NCBI GenBank assembly: GCA_025800395.1
Contig: JAOXRU010000075.1
Location: 62,001 to 126,000, forward strand
DNA: 64,000 nt
Source: Flavobacteriaceae bacterium
Lineage (GTDB): Bacteria; Bacteroidota; Bacteroidia; Flavobacteriales; Flavobacteriaceae
Direction: 5' to 3'
Shown here: piece by piece, positions 26,867 to 36,037 of the stretch
How positions within the stretch are numbered: position 1 is the first letter of the stretch
Layout of the letters: each line of letters opens with the position of its first letter
Made by a program: the position numbers and the translations under genes
The notes under the pieces: generated by a model
Databases searched by the model: none
The model's input: only the letters and a program-made list of their open reading frames with translations
Told to the model about the DNA's origin: nothing

Positions 26867-28386
26867 GCGTTTGCCTTTTTAATTTTTTCTAATAAATCCA
26901 CCTCGGGCCCAAGAATCTCTCTACAACTTACTATAGCAGATATGGTAACTCCCAATATACCGTGCATTTTGATAGATTGCCCAGTGAAAAACAAATTACT
27001 GATCTTGGTTCGTGGCGAAACAAACGATTTATAAGGCGTGTTTACATCTTTTAAATAGCCATACATAGATCCTCGATTACATCCTATATAGTCTCTATAC
27101 GACAAAGGCGTAGAGGCATAGGTCTCCAATATACAATCTCGGATATTGGGGTACTGCTTCTCCAATTCCACCAAAATCTTTTCTGTTTTTTCACGTTTAA
27201 AGGTTTCATAGGATTGCCCCCTTTCATTTTCTGTTACCTTGGTGTTGAATGTATCTTCCCAAGGTTTTACATCTTCATAGCGCATATAAGTTAGCACCGT
27301 TAGACTTTCCGCCCATTGTTCCTGATTTTTTTTGACTCCCATAGATAGCATATAGCCCTCGGGCCAGCTTTCTTGGGTATATTCATGTGACTTTAAATAG
27401 CCATTGGCGTTCTTAAAGTGATATCTATTGTAGTTTAAATAAGGAAAAGTATTTGGCTTCAATACAATATAGACACTAAAACCAGCTATGCCATTTTGAA
27501 TATTAAAAATACGATTGGCATAGGACTTTCGGATATTACCTTCAAGCATTTTTAAAGTAGTTTTTGGTTCTATATTGGAAACAAAGGTTGTAGCTTCTAC
27601 GGTAGACCCGTCTTTGAGACGTACCGCTTTTACAACTTTGTCTTCTAGTTCAAACCCAATCACTTCTTTGTATTTGTAGATTTCTCCGCCATGGGCTTTT
27701 AATTGTCTAACCAATAATTTTGATATTTGAGAACCTCCATTAACACAACGCCAAGCGCTTCTAATATAAGAATTTACAGAAAGGGCATGCACATAAAAAG
27801 GGGTAACCCCTTCTATACCAGCATATAAAAAACTATTTCCTGCCAAAACGGCTTTTAATTTTTCATTGGATGTGAGTTTGTTTAAAAAGCCAGAAAGGCT
27901 TAATGTCATCACATTATGATCATCAAAAAATGGTTTTCCTGGTTGCAAATTATACAATGGAAAATTATCACAGATCTCTTGAAGCTTATCTATATAGGTT
28001 GCTATTGCTTTTTCTTCCTTGGGAAAACAAACAAGAAGTTGCTTTTTAAAATTCTCATAACCCTGTGCATGCGGGTAATGGGTTGTTTCTCCATCGAAGC
28101 TTATTCTATCATAGGCATCCGTATCTAGTTGCTTGATTTGCAGATCTTGGTAGATTCCTAAGTACTGAAAATACTGCTGTAGATTTTCCCCTTTTCCTAA
28201 CCCACCAATATAGTGCACCCCTGTATCAAAAATACATTTATCTCTTGAAAAGGTTTGTAGATTTCCACCAAACTGGTTGTTCTTTTCCAATACGCATACC
28301 TTGTTCCCTTCCATAGCTAGGATATTGGCAGAGACCAGTCCCCCAAGTCCGCTTCCAATTATAACTACATCATACTGTTTATTCAT
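26863..28386 (-). CDS. FAD-dependent oxidoreductase, phytoene desaturase/retinol saturase-like
   Basis: 507 residues. The N-terminal dinucleotide fold reads VVIIGSGLGGLVSANILA, then VLEKNNQFGGNLQTF, as in CrtI/CrtO-type and all-trans-retinol saturase enzymes. The C-terminal FTGQSIKMHGILGVTISA is the second flavin contact. It may oxidise or saturate the polyene or an alkyl chain. No carotenoid genes are nearby, so a carotenoid role is unlikely. The stop overlaps the C45 gene start by 4 bases. Confidence 0.85.
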   Translation of the reverse strand: MNKQYDVVIIGSGLGGLVSANILAMEGNKVCVLEKNNQFGGNLQTFSRDKCIFDTGVHYIGGLGKGENLQQYFQYLGIYQDLQIKQLDTDAYDRISFDGETTHYPHAQGYENFKKQLLVCFPKEEKAIATYIDKLQEICDNFPLYNLQPGKPFFDDHNVMTLSLSGFLNKLTSNEKLKAVLAGNSFLYAGIEGVTPFYVHALSVNSYIRSAWRCVNGGSQISKLLVRQLKAHGGEIYKYKEVIGFELEDKVVKAVRLKDGSTVEATTFVSNIEPKTTLKMLEGNIRKSYANRIFNIQNGIAGFSVYIVLKPNTFPYLNYNRYHFKNANGYLKSHEYTQESWPEGYMLSMGVKKNQEQWAESLTVLTYMRYEDVKPWEDTFNTKVTENERGQSYETFKREKTEKILVELEKQYPNIRDCILETYASTPLSYRDYIGCNRGSMYGYLKDVNTPYKSFVSPRTKISNLFFTGQSIKMHGILGVTISAIVSCREILGPEVDLLEKIKKANA

Positions 28387-28387
28387 C

Positions 28388-31300
28388 TTAGCTGTGATAC
28401 GCTATTTTTTGATAACAAGATACGAGTTTCGTGCTATTTTCTAAATCGAAAATTAAATTTCCTGCTTGTATTGCATCTAATTTAGAACCTAACACCCAAA
28501 CCACCTCCACCAAACTAATAAGTTTATCCCAATCTGCAGAAGGCAGCGGCTGTTTATCTAAAACCAACTGTAAATTAGACACCCCTTCCATCTCTTCTAG
28601 TACTTCTATTTGTTTAAACCCTCGACACGATAGGCTATACAAATGGGAAACAATTTCTTTCTCTTTTTCACTGGTAGACCAACTATAGAGTTTACGTTTT
28701 TGCGATTTTAGACTAAGTAACAATTCTAAAATACCAGAAGAATCACTACTACAAACTACCCCAACATCTTCACCTAACTTATTGTTAATTTCCCGATAAG
28801 CTGTTTTTCTATCTTCAAAAAGCGCTTTTTGTGTTTCCCACAAATTTTCTGATTTATATAAATAATTGCTCCGAAGAATGTCTTTAAAGTAATCCACATT
28901 TTCCCATTCCTTCCTATAATGCCACATATTGGTCTTAAAGAACTTCGATACATTTTTTGTTATAGCTCTTTCGGATCCAGAGCGCAAGGGATCTTCCATA
29001 CCTATGCGCTTCCCTACTTTTACTTGGAGCGATCCATCGTAAATCATAAAATCCCCTTTTGGATTCACCTCAGCAGCACCATGTATATAAATAGGAAGTA
29101 TATCTAGTTCCAATTCTTGGGCAAGGTGAAAAGCACCTTTGTGAAACCTCCCTATTTTGTTGGTTAAGGAGCGTTTCCCCTCCGGAAATACCACAAGACA
29201 ATATCCTTGTCGTACTTTCTGCTTCAAATGTTCGAGACTATTGTCTACCCCTTTGGAAACTGGATAAAAACCAGCTACCCTAGCCAATAAACCAAAAATA
29301 GGTGATTTGTACACCCAATCGTTTACCAAATAAATAATATTGGGCGTCACCATACCAAGTATCAATGTATCCAAGGCACTACTGTGATTGGCAATTACCA
29401 AAGCTGGTTTTTCAAATGTTTCGCCATGCGGGTTCTCTACCGATTTTTTCACAAAAGGATTGGCGTACAAAACTGCGGTTACCAATCGGGCAATTATACG
29501 GTGCAACCAGCGCATTTTTATCTTCTTAGAAATAGGGATAAGTGGCCATAACAACAAACTTAAAACAGATAAAACCATTCCGCCCAAGGCGTAAAATACG
29601 GAAAGCAAAAAGGAGTGTATCGCTACTCTTATTCGAAAAGGAGCAAACCCTTTTCTTGTACGTTTCCCTATAAATAACCTAAACAATATAGGCTGTAAAA
29701 CAAAGCTGAGCAACACAGCCATTAAAATCCCTAAAATGGAAATACTGGAGATAGATTTTAAAGCCGGATGCTTGGCAAAAATCAAGGCTCCAACACCAAG
29801 CAAGGTTGTACATACCGACAGGATGATGGATGCTTTGTAACTTGGCAATATGCTTTTTCCATTGGTGTATTGCTGCCGCAATCCGTTGGTCATAAATATG
29901 CTATAATCTACCCCTAAACCAAATATAAAAGTGGTAATAATAATATTGAAAATATTAAACTCTAAATCCAAAAAGCCCATCAAACCAGAAGTGAAATACC
30001 AACAAAGCACTATAGGTAATGTAGTTATCAGAACCAAAGTAAACTGCCTATAAAACAGCCATAATATACCAATTACTGCCAAAAGTGAGTACCACATCAG
30101 TGTTTGGAAATGCACTTTGAGATTTCCGAGAAAGATTTCGTTCATCTCTTGTCGGTCTACCACCAACACTTGTTTTTCCTTTGCAAAAACTTTTTTGATA
30201 TCCGCTATTTGATCTGGAGCAACTTTAATCATAGACATAGCAGTATGGAAACCATCCTCTTCATTTTCATGGATAAACTCTTCTAAAAATAAGGTAGAAA
30301 TTTGCTGATAGGCGTCCAAGTCTAGCTGTGGAAAACTATGTTGTGCCAATAATTGGTAAAACGCCTGAAAGGTGTGAGGTTTTAAACCCAATGGAGTTCC
30401 TACCTCTACCATTTGATGGTGTAGCGCCTCTTTTCTTTCTAGCGTCCAGAAAGCATTCCAACGGTCTACTTTTTCTTGTTGCGTTTTCAGATCTAAAACT
30501 ATGCCTCCTACTGCACTTATGCTTTGTATAGCTCCAGCCTTTTTTAATTTTTGCAACTGATGTAGTACATCGTGATTCTTTGCCAATACTTTTTGTAAGT
30601 CATTTCCATAAGCAGTAACGTACAAAGACTTATTATGGGTTTGCAACAAAGCATTTAATCTTTTTTCGGTAGCCAGTAAACTTTCTGTTTGGTAATTCAT
30701 TGCAGCCAAATCTGTATTGAAAACTACCTTCTGAAAATAAAACGCACTACCTATCGTTAAAACAGCAATAAAAACCCAAAGTCCTTTCTGTTTTGAAAAA
30801 GAAAATGCAGCCAATTTATCAATAAACATGGCCTTGGGTACCTTGCCCTTAGACCTCACCAATAATGGAATTAGTATTAAAGCAAAAAAAGCAGATCCCA
30901 AAACGCTAATAGAGGCAAACAACCCCAAATCTTGTAAGGCTTTAGATTGCACCAGAGTTAAACACATAAAGGCCAGGGCAGTTGTAAGGCTACTCATCCA
31001 TATGGGTTTGGTTACATCTGCATATAGTTTTTGAATATTTGGGTGATTCCTATAATGGGTGAGCAAGTGTAAGGCATAATCTAAAGTAATGCCCAATAGC
31101 ACCGAACCTATCCCTAAAGAAATGGCAGATACGGTTTCGCCTCGAATTGCCAAAACAAACAAAGCTAGAGATCCGCCAAAAAGAGTTGGCAAAAATAATA
31201 TAATAGGCACTAAAAATCTTCGATAATACAGCAGTAAAATCAACAATAAAATTCCCAGTGCAATACTTAAGGTTAGCTGAATATCTTTTTTAATCTGATT

Positions 31301-32089
31301 GGCATTAGCCACCGATACTATGGTAGAACCATAGTAACTTACTTGTATGTTTGCATCTGCATAGGTTTGATTAAACAGTTTCCCAATTTCTTCTAGGCGC
31401 TCAACAAATGCCGTGTTCTTATCTGTTTCATTGGCTGCCAAAGCTGGCTTGATGAAAAACAACAAAGAGCGCTTATCTTTACTCATCAAAAAGCCATTCT
31501 CTATTTGAAAGGCATCGCCAACTTTTAGTTGCTTCAACTTTTCGAGTCCCTTAAAACTTATTCCCAAAGGGTCGCGTTGTATTTGACGTCTACCAATAAG
31601 TCCTGTGGGTGAGATAAGCGCTTTAAAATTGGACTCGGTAAGCTTTGCTAGCTTTTGTGGGCTGAGTGCTGCTTCCAAATACTGATAGTCCGCTTCGTCC
31701 AAGAAATATGGCAAATGATGGTAGATAAAATCCAAGGTTTGTCCCAAATCCTCTGAACCTATTTCTCCTTGTATTGCTGAAATATAGGGAGTACACTGTT
31801 TTTGAATGCTATCCAACAGAGCAGCAGCTGCCTTGGTCATTTGAGCTACCTCTCTAGGCCTATCGCTATGCACTTGTACCACCACCTTGTCTGCAAACTG
31901 CATATTATTTAGCACTTGCTGCAGTTGATCGGCTTTTTCGGACTGGGGTATCAGTTTAGTGATATCTTCTTCAAATCTCAAACTGCTTCCAACCCCCAAA
32001 AACAAGACCAACAAGCCAGCAAAAAAAAGCAAACTACCTATCCAGTTCTTTTTAGCAAACTGATACCAATGGAAAAACAACCTATGCAC
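28388..32089 (-). CDS. MMPL-family exporter fused to a lysophospholipid acyltransferase and a methyltransferase-like tail
   Basis: 1233 residues. Residues ~1-850 form an RND/MMPL transporter with two sets of six membrane helices and large periplasmic loops. Residues ~880-1050 are a PlsC acyltransferase with an intact HxxxxD (ANHSSALD, His near 904) and the FPEGKRS motif. Residues ~1055-1233 resemble the methyltransferase end of the trifunctional MMPL proteins of Bacteroidota, but the SAM-binding glycine motif is replaced by GEDVGVVCSSDSSG, so it may be inactive. It probably moves the lipid-like pigment or its precursor across the inner membrane. It overlaps the GT2-DUF2062 gene by 8 bases. 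Confidence 0.88.
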   Translation of the reverse strand: MHRLFFHWYQFAKKNWIGSLLFFAGLLVLFLGVGSSLRFEEDITKLIPQSEKADQLQQVLNNMQFADKVVVQVHSDRPREVAQMTKAAAALLDSIQKQCTPYISAIQGEIGSEDLGQTLDFIYHHLPYFLDEADYQYLEAALSPQKLAKLTESNFKALISPTGLIGRRQIQRDPLGISFKGLEKLKQLKVGDAFQIENGFLMSKDKRSLLFFIKPALAANETDKNTAFVERLEEIGKLFNQTYADANIQVSYYGSTIVSVANANQIKKDIQLTLSIALGILLLILLLYYRRFLVPIILFLPTLFGGSLALFVLAIRGETVSAISLGIGSVLLGITLDYALHLLTHYRNHPNIQKLYADVTKPIWMSSLTTALAFMCLTLVQSKALQDLGLFASISVLGSAFFALILIPLLVRSKGKVPKAMFIDKLAAFSFSKQKGLWVFIAVLTIGSAFYFQKVVFNTDLAAMNYQTESLLATEKRLNALLQTHNKSLYVTAYGNDLQKVLAKNHDVLHQLQKLKKAGAIQSISAVGGIVLDLKTQQEKVDRWNAFWTLERKEALHHQMVEVGTPLGLKPHTFQAFYQLLAQHSFPQLDLDAYQQISTLFLEEFIHENEEDGFHTAMSMIKVAPDQIADIKKVFAKEKQVLVVDRQEMNEIFLGNLKVHFQTLMWYSLLAVIGILWLFYRQFTLVLITTLPIVLCWYFTSGLMGFLDLEFNIFNIIITTFIFGLGVDYSIFMTNGLRQQYTNGKSILPSYKASIILSVCTTLLGVGALIFAKHPALKSISSISILGILMAVLLSFVLQPILFRLFIGKRTRKGFAPFRIRVAIHSFLLSVFYALGGMVLSVLSLLLWPLIPISKKIKMRWLHRIIARLVTAVLYANPFVKKSVENPHGETFEKPALVIANHSSALDTLILGMVTPNIIYLVNDWVYKSPIFGLLARVAGFYPVSKGVDNSLEHLKQKVRQGYCLVVFPEGKRSLTNKIGRFHKGAFHLAQELELDILPIYIHGAAEVNPKGDFMIYDGSLQVKVGKRIGMEDPLRSGSERAITKNVSKFFKTNMWHYRKEWENVDYFKDILRSNYLYKSENLWETQKALFEDRKTAYREINNKLGEDVGVVCSSDSSGILELLLSLKSQKRKLYSWSTSEKEKEIVSHLYSLSCRGFKQIEVLEEMEGVSNLQLVLDKQPLPSADWDKLISLVEVVWVLGSKLDAIQAGNLIFDLENSTKLVSCYQKIAYHS

Positions 32090-33299
32090 CTTTATTAGCT
32101 TTTGAAAAGTTCAAAAATAACAAAGCACCAAATCCAAACACCAAAGCAAGTATACTCGCCAAACCAAAACTACCCACTACATACTGCATCAAATTTTTTT
32201 GCACATCAAAACCATCCTGCAATTGGGATATTCGCAGGCTATTGGTTTGTCCCATTAAGAGCGCACCGACCTCCAAACTTCCGTATACTACAAAAGGAAT
32301 TAAGGGGGGAATACTCACATTAGATGCTGCGAATGCAATGGTGCGATTGAGCTTCAAAAATGTAGCCAAAGTTAGTGTCAACACAGTTTGTAATCCCCAA
32401 AAGGGAGAAATTCCAAGAAACACGCCCAAAGCTATAGATTTGGCCTTTTTTGTTGGACTGTCTTTGCTGCCAATGAGGTCTTCTTTGAGAAATTTTTTAA
32501 ATCCCTTTTTTCGAAAACTACGGAAATAATCCCTTGGTTTGATATATAAAAATGCAATGAAGAAAAAAACCGTATTCAGCACACTTATTCTAAAAAAATC
32601 TGTAAATGGCCTAAAGTGAGAAACCCTGTCTTCTTGCTCATAATGCACTTGTATGGGGATATTTTTAACCCCAACGCCAAGCCAAGCCGCACGAACAATA
32701 ACTTCTATCTCGTATTCAAACTTCTTGGTATATGCTTTAAATGCTGCTAATGGCTCTAAAGGGTATAGCCGATAACCCGATTGGGTGTCTTGCAAATCAA
32801 TTCCCGTATGCATCCAATACCAAAAGCTAGAGAATTTGTTTCCAAAACTACTGCCTTTTGGAATCCCTTCTTGGGTCATATTGCGATCGCCTATAAGTAT
32901 GTGATCCGGACTTTGCTCAATGGCTTCTAAAAAAACAGGAATGTCTTCTGGGAAATGTTGTGCATCCGAATCTATAGTGATGGCATACCGAAATCCCAAC
33001 TGATGTGCTCGGGCGAAACCAGCTTGCAAAGCAGCTCCTTTACCCCTATTTTTCTGAAAATCTATTCGCGCAATCTTGGTGTACTTCTCTAAAATGGCTG
33101 GGGTGCTATCTGTGGCGCCATCGTTTACCACCAATATATCTTGTATATACGCAAAGGCACCATCTACAACCTTTGCTAAGGTCTTCTCATTGTTATAAGT
33201 AGGAATGATGAGGCAACAACCCAATTGTTTTGCCAATTCAATACTTGCTTGTGTAGACCTTTGCTCCAAGGCGGCGTTTTTTTTGGTTATCAAACCCAA
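32082..33299 (-). CDS. Glycosyltransferase family 2 fused to DUF2062
   Basis: 405 residues. The N-terminal ~230 residues are a GT-A glycosyltransferase with CCLIIPTYNNEKTL, VNDGATDSTP and the metal-binding DSDAQHF. The C-terminal ~130 residues are a DUF2062 membrane domain with helices and the conserved GVFLGISPFWGLQTVLTL. The GT2 type resembles dolichol-phosphate mannosyltransferases. It is a regular member of flexirubin clusters, where the acceptor is unknown. Confidence 0.9.
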   Translation of the reverse strand: MGLITKKNAALEQRSTQASIELAKQLGCCLIIPTYNNEKTLAKVVDGAFAYIQDILVVNDGATDSTPAILEKYTKIARIDFQKNRGKGAALQAGFARAHQLGFRYAITIDSDAQHFPEDIPVFLEAIEQSPDHILIGDRNMTQEGIPKGSSFGNKFSSFWYWMHTGIDLQDTQSGYRLYPLEPLAAFKAYTKKFEYEIEVIVRAAWLGVGVKNIPIQVHYEQEDRVSHFRPFTDFFRISVLNTVFFFIAFLYIKPRDYFRSFRKKGFKKFLKEDLIGSKDSPTKKAKSIALGVFLGISPFWGLQTVLTLTLATFLKLNRTIAFAASNVSIPPLIPFVVYGSLEVGALLMGQTNSLRISQLQDGFDVQKNLMQYVVGSFGLASILALVFGFGALLFLNFSKANKGA

Positions 33300-33325
33300 A
33301 ATGGGCTGCGCTACAAATATAAGCT

Positions 33326-33823
33326 TTACGCCTTTAAAAACAAGGCCTTTTCCCCCTCGGTAAAGGATTTGGATTGTTTCACAAACCCCTGTATATATCG
33401 TTTGAGCTTTGGGTTTTTAACCTTAGAGATATGCCTTGTCAAAAACGCCTTATCCTCTTCTCTATTTTTTCTGTATTTAATAAACTTAGGAAGGTTTTCT
33501 TGCAAGCTCAATCGCACACATCGCAATTCTATATTATTGGGTGCAATGGTAATAGCCTGCTCTAACTCACCTATTCCACTATGAATAAGTTCCTTTTTAA
33601 GCTTCTTCTTTCTGGTATATCTTGCTTTCAAAATTAAAGATGCGCCCTTATACCCACGAAATACCACCGCATCTTTATCCGTTATATTTTGTAGTGCTTC
33701 ATGCAATTCTATGGCTTTGGTTTTGTTTTTGGCCGCAGCCACCCACAGTATTCTAAGCTTCTCCAATTTTGGAGGAGATACTGTCACAGCTAGTAAGCCT
33801 ACAAAAAATATTGCTAATCTCAT
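33326..33823 (-). CDS. Uncharacterised secreted pigment-cluster protein
   Basis: 165 residues with a hydrophobic N-terminus (RLAIFFVGLLAVTVS) that looks like a signal peptide or anchor. The rest is strongly helical and lysine-rich, with TPR-like spacing (SGIGELEQAITIAPNNIELR). No family recognised. It lies 3 bases after the FabZ-like gene and within the unbroken operon, so it is probably a periplasmic accessory factor of pigment assembly or transport. Confidence 0.65.
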   Translation of the reverse strand: MRLAIFFVGLLAVTVSPPKLEKLRILWVAAAKNKTKAIELHEALQNITDKDAVVFRGYKGASLILKARYTRKKKLKKELIHSGIGELEQAITIAPNNIELRCVRLSLQENLPKFIKYRKNREEDKAFLTRHISKVKNPKLKRYIQGFVKQSKSFTEGEKALFLKA

Positions 33824-33826
33824 CTA

Positions 33827-34192
33827 TTATAGTATATCAAAAGTTACACGCATCTTCAAGGCTGTAGTATCGTCATATGCACAACTGTTTTTCACGCTTA
33901 TCGATTCTGTGTCTTTCTCCATCTGAATGACCATATCCAAATCGGGATGACTCTGTGGATTGATTACCGACATAAACTTGATATTGCTCGCCTTGCGAAG
34001 AAACAATTCTTTGCTCGTCGCTTTTTCGGTAAGCTCCTTTACAATCATTATCATACACACCCCAGGCATGACTGGGTTATTGGGAAAATGCCCATCAAAT
34101 ACTTCGTGATCTTTATTGATATGAATCTGTGCATCGATTTTGTCGTCTGATACTTCAAAGCGCTTTACGCTATATAATCCTTCTATTAACAT
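33827..34192 (-). CDS. FabZ-like 3-hydroxyacyl-ACP dehydratase
   Basis: 121 residues, a single hotdog domain. It carries the FabA/FabZ signature VFDGHFPNNPVMPGV (about residues 32-46) with the catalytic His in GHFP. It would remove water from beta-hydroxyacyl-ACP during polyene or alkyl chain synthesis. It is one of three hotdog dehydratase-like proteins in the cluster and the only one with the canonical motif. The gap to the preceding beta-barrel gene is 3 bases. Confidence 0.85.
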   Translation of the reverse strand: MLIEGLYSVKRFEVSDDKIDAQIHINKDHEVFDGHFPNNPVMPGVCMIMIVKELTEKATSKELFLRKASNIKFMSVINPQSHPDLDMVIQMEKDTESISVKNSCAYDDTTALKMRVTFDIL

Positions 34193-34195
34193 CTA

Positions 34196-34798
34196 TTAAA
34201 ATTGAAATCCTAAACCTAATTGTAATACTCTATTGAATTTGGAATCTCCAGAAAAAACCCAGCCACTATCTCCATAGATCACATTAAAACCATGCTTGTA
34301 ACGAAACTCCATGCTCATGCCAAACGGAAAAGTATACCCCATCCCCAAAGTTCCTCCTACATCATACTTATCTATATCAAAATCCGCATTGTCATTTATT
34401 TTGTAATCCAATACTGGCCCCACCATTATATGAAAGCCTGCATTGGGTACTACATAAAACTTATTGATCAGTCCAAAAGACAAATAGTTGACATCCAAAG
34501 TCTGTTTTTTTATCATCGTCTGCATACTGGTATCGATAGGGCCTCCAGCATCGTTTACAGCATACTCTATTTTACCACCTTGTCTGCTATATACAATTTC
34601 TGGTTGTAAGGCATACCACTTGGTGAGGCGCATATGCACCAAGCCACCAAAATAAAAATCTTCTTTGGAATCGCCTACCTGATTGCGAATATCTGCCAAA
34701 TTGAGACCGAAACGAAATCCTCCTTCTACTTTTATTTGCGCCTGTAAACCCATGCTATACAAACCCAGAATGGTAATTAATAATAAATTTTTTTTCAT
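34196..34798 (-). CDS. Outer-membrane beta-barrel (porin-like) protein
   Basis: 200 residues. A signal peptide (KKNLLLITILGLYSMGLQAQ) is followed by an opacity/porin-type eight-strand barrel pattern: GGFRFGLNLADI, then YALQPEIVYSRQGGKIEYA, ending in the aromatic residue typical of barrel insertion (VLQLGLGFQF). It may serve as an outer-membrane partner for delivering the pigment, which resides in that membrane; inferred from context. Confidence 0.82.
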   Translation of the reverse strand: MKKNLLLITILGLYSMGLQAQIKVEGGFRFGLNLADIRNQVGDSKEDFYFGGLVHMRLTKWYALQPEIVYSRQGGKIEYAVNDAGGPIDTSMQTMIKKQTLDVNYLSFGLINKFYVVPNAGFHIMVGPVLDYKINDNADFDIDKYDVGGTLGMGYTFPFGMSMEFRYKHGFNVIYGDSGWVFSGDSKFNRVLQLGLGFQF

Positions 34799-34815
34799 CT
34801 TGCTTCGTATTGAAG

Positions 34816-35430
34816 TTATGATTTTACGTAATTTAAATCTATTCGTAGTTTCACATCTTTATGTTGAATATGAAAACGATATGGGACCTGATTTCTCACT
34901 TCCTCAAAATCAAAAATAACCTTTTCTTTGGTTTTGGATGTGCGCAATACTTGTTTTAGTTGCTGCCGTTTGGTGTCCATTACATAAAAAAACGATTGTT
35001 TCTTTTCTTGCCGACGGTAATATAGCTGTTTCCCTGTTTGGTATATTTTGTTCGCCTTTAGTTTTTCCATGGTAAGCAAATGCAAATCTTTTTGCAGTAG
35101 ACTAATAAACATAGGTCTGTTAAATTCTTCCAGCACAAAATGGGTTTTAAAATTATTTTGTTTGCGTTCAAAATCAAACATTTTACTACCAAACTCCGAA
35201 ACAAATACGTATCGATAATGCGATACCCCCAATTTTTTTAGCACCAACAAACCCCCAGCATAATGGCCATAAATATTCAATTTTGCTTTGTACACATAAT
35301 CCTTACTATCCTGAAAATACGGATTCTTAATTTCCGCAGACTGCACTTTCTCTTGTAGACCTGCAACTGTTTTTAAACTACAGGATTGCATGCCGATAAT
35401 GAACAACAAACTAATGAGAAAATTCCGCAT
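34816..35430 (-). CDS. Putative lipoprotein of the pigment cluster
   Basis: 204 residues. The N-terminus (RNFLISLLFIIGMQSCSLK) is a signal peptide with an atypical lipobox MQSC. The body is beta-rich with a LolB-like feel (YKAKLNIYGHYAGGLLVLKKLG, YRFHIQHKDVKLRIDLNYVK), and the gene directly follows and overlaps a LolA-like gene by 20 bases. A LolB-type receptor role is a reasonable guess but the similarity is weak. Confidence 0.6.
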   Translation of the reverse strand: MRNFLISLLFIIGMQSCSLKTVAGLQEKVQSAEIKNPYFQDSKDYVYKAKLNIYGHYAGGLLVLKKLGVSHYRYVFVSEFGSKMFDFERKQNNFKTHFVLEEFNRPMFISLLQKDLHLLTMEKLKANKIYQTGKQLYYRRQEKKQSFFYVMDTKRQQLKQVLRTSKTKEKVIFDFEEVRNQVPYRFHIQHKDVKLRIDLNYVKS

Positions 35431-36037
35431 CGGACAAGCTTAAGTTTTCTTTTCTATTGGAAAAAATAATATGGGTGTAATCCTGGGAAGGTTCTACAAT
35501 TTTCACCTCCATTACTGTCGCAGTCTTCTTATTAAAGAACAGCTCAAATTGAGCAATATATTGTTTTAACTTCACATCCCTAGGCTGCAATTGGACCCAA
35601 TAGTGTTTGTTGTTTTTCTTATACTGAATATAAAACTGAGCATCATCAAACATATTGCCGTGCACGCTGCTTATCATAAACTCATTGAGTTTTTTAAACA
35701 ACTTGTTTGCGCCCATATCCATATCACTCTTGGTGCCATCATCATCCACCAATAAGCGATTTTCCTTAAAAATAACACTGTATTTATAAGGTTTCGTGTA
35801 TGTCCATTTCACTTTATTTGGTTTTTGGTAAAGCATAAAACCAGTAGACGTAATATCGTTGGCCAAAAAATCGAGATGCTTGTGTTGTACAAAACTACTT
35901 TTAATAGTTCGTACTTGAGTAGCACGCTCCTTCAATGTTTCTTTTAGCTCATTTACTTCGGAAGCAGTCATGTTTTGTTGGGCCATTGCACCACTACCAA
36001 TTAAAAAACACCCTAATAAAATAATTCGTTTAATCAT
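35411..36037 (-). CDS. LolA-like periplasmic lipoprotein-carrier protein
   Basis: 208 residues with a signal peptide (KRIILLGCFLIGSGAMAQ). The LolA fold is indicated by VRTIKSSFVQHKHL, then DITSTGFMLYQKPNKVKWTY and a following strand YSVIFKENRLLVDDDG. LolA carries lipid-modified proteins through the periplasm. A cluster-specific copy suggests carriage of the hydrophobic pigment between MMPL pump and outer membrane. The start overlaps the deacetylase gene by 8 bases. Confidence 0.88.
   Translation of the reverse strand: MIKRIILLGCFLIGSGAMAQQNMTASEVNELKETLKERATQVRTIKSSFVQHKHLDFLANDITSTGFMLYQKPNKVKWTYTKPYKYSVIFKENRLLVDDDGTKSDMDMGANKLFKKLNEFMISSVHGNMFDDAQFYIQYKKNNKHYWVQLQPRDVKLKQYIAQFELFFNKKTATVMEVKIVEPSQDYTHIIFSNRKENLSLSDAEFSH

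Noticed and set aside
26863-28386. Carotenoid desaturase
   Set aside because: The fold is CrtI-like, but no phytoene synthase or other carotenoid gene is in the window and the gene is embedded in the flexirubin operon.
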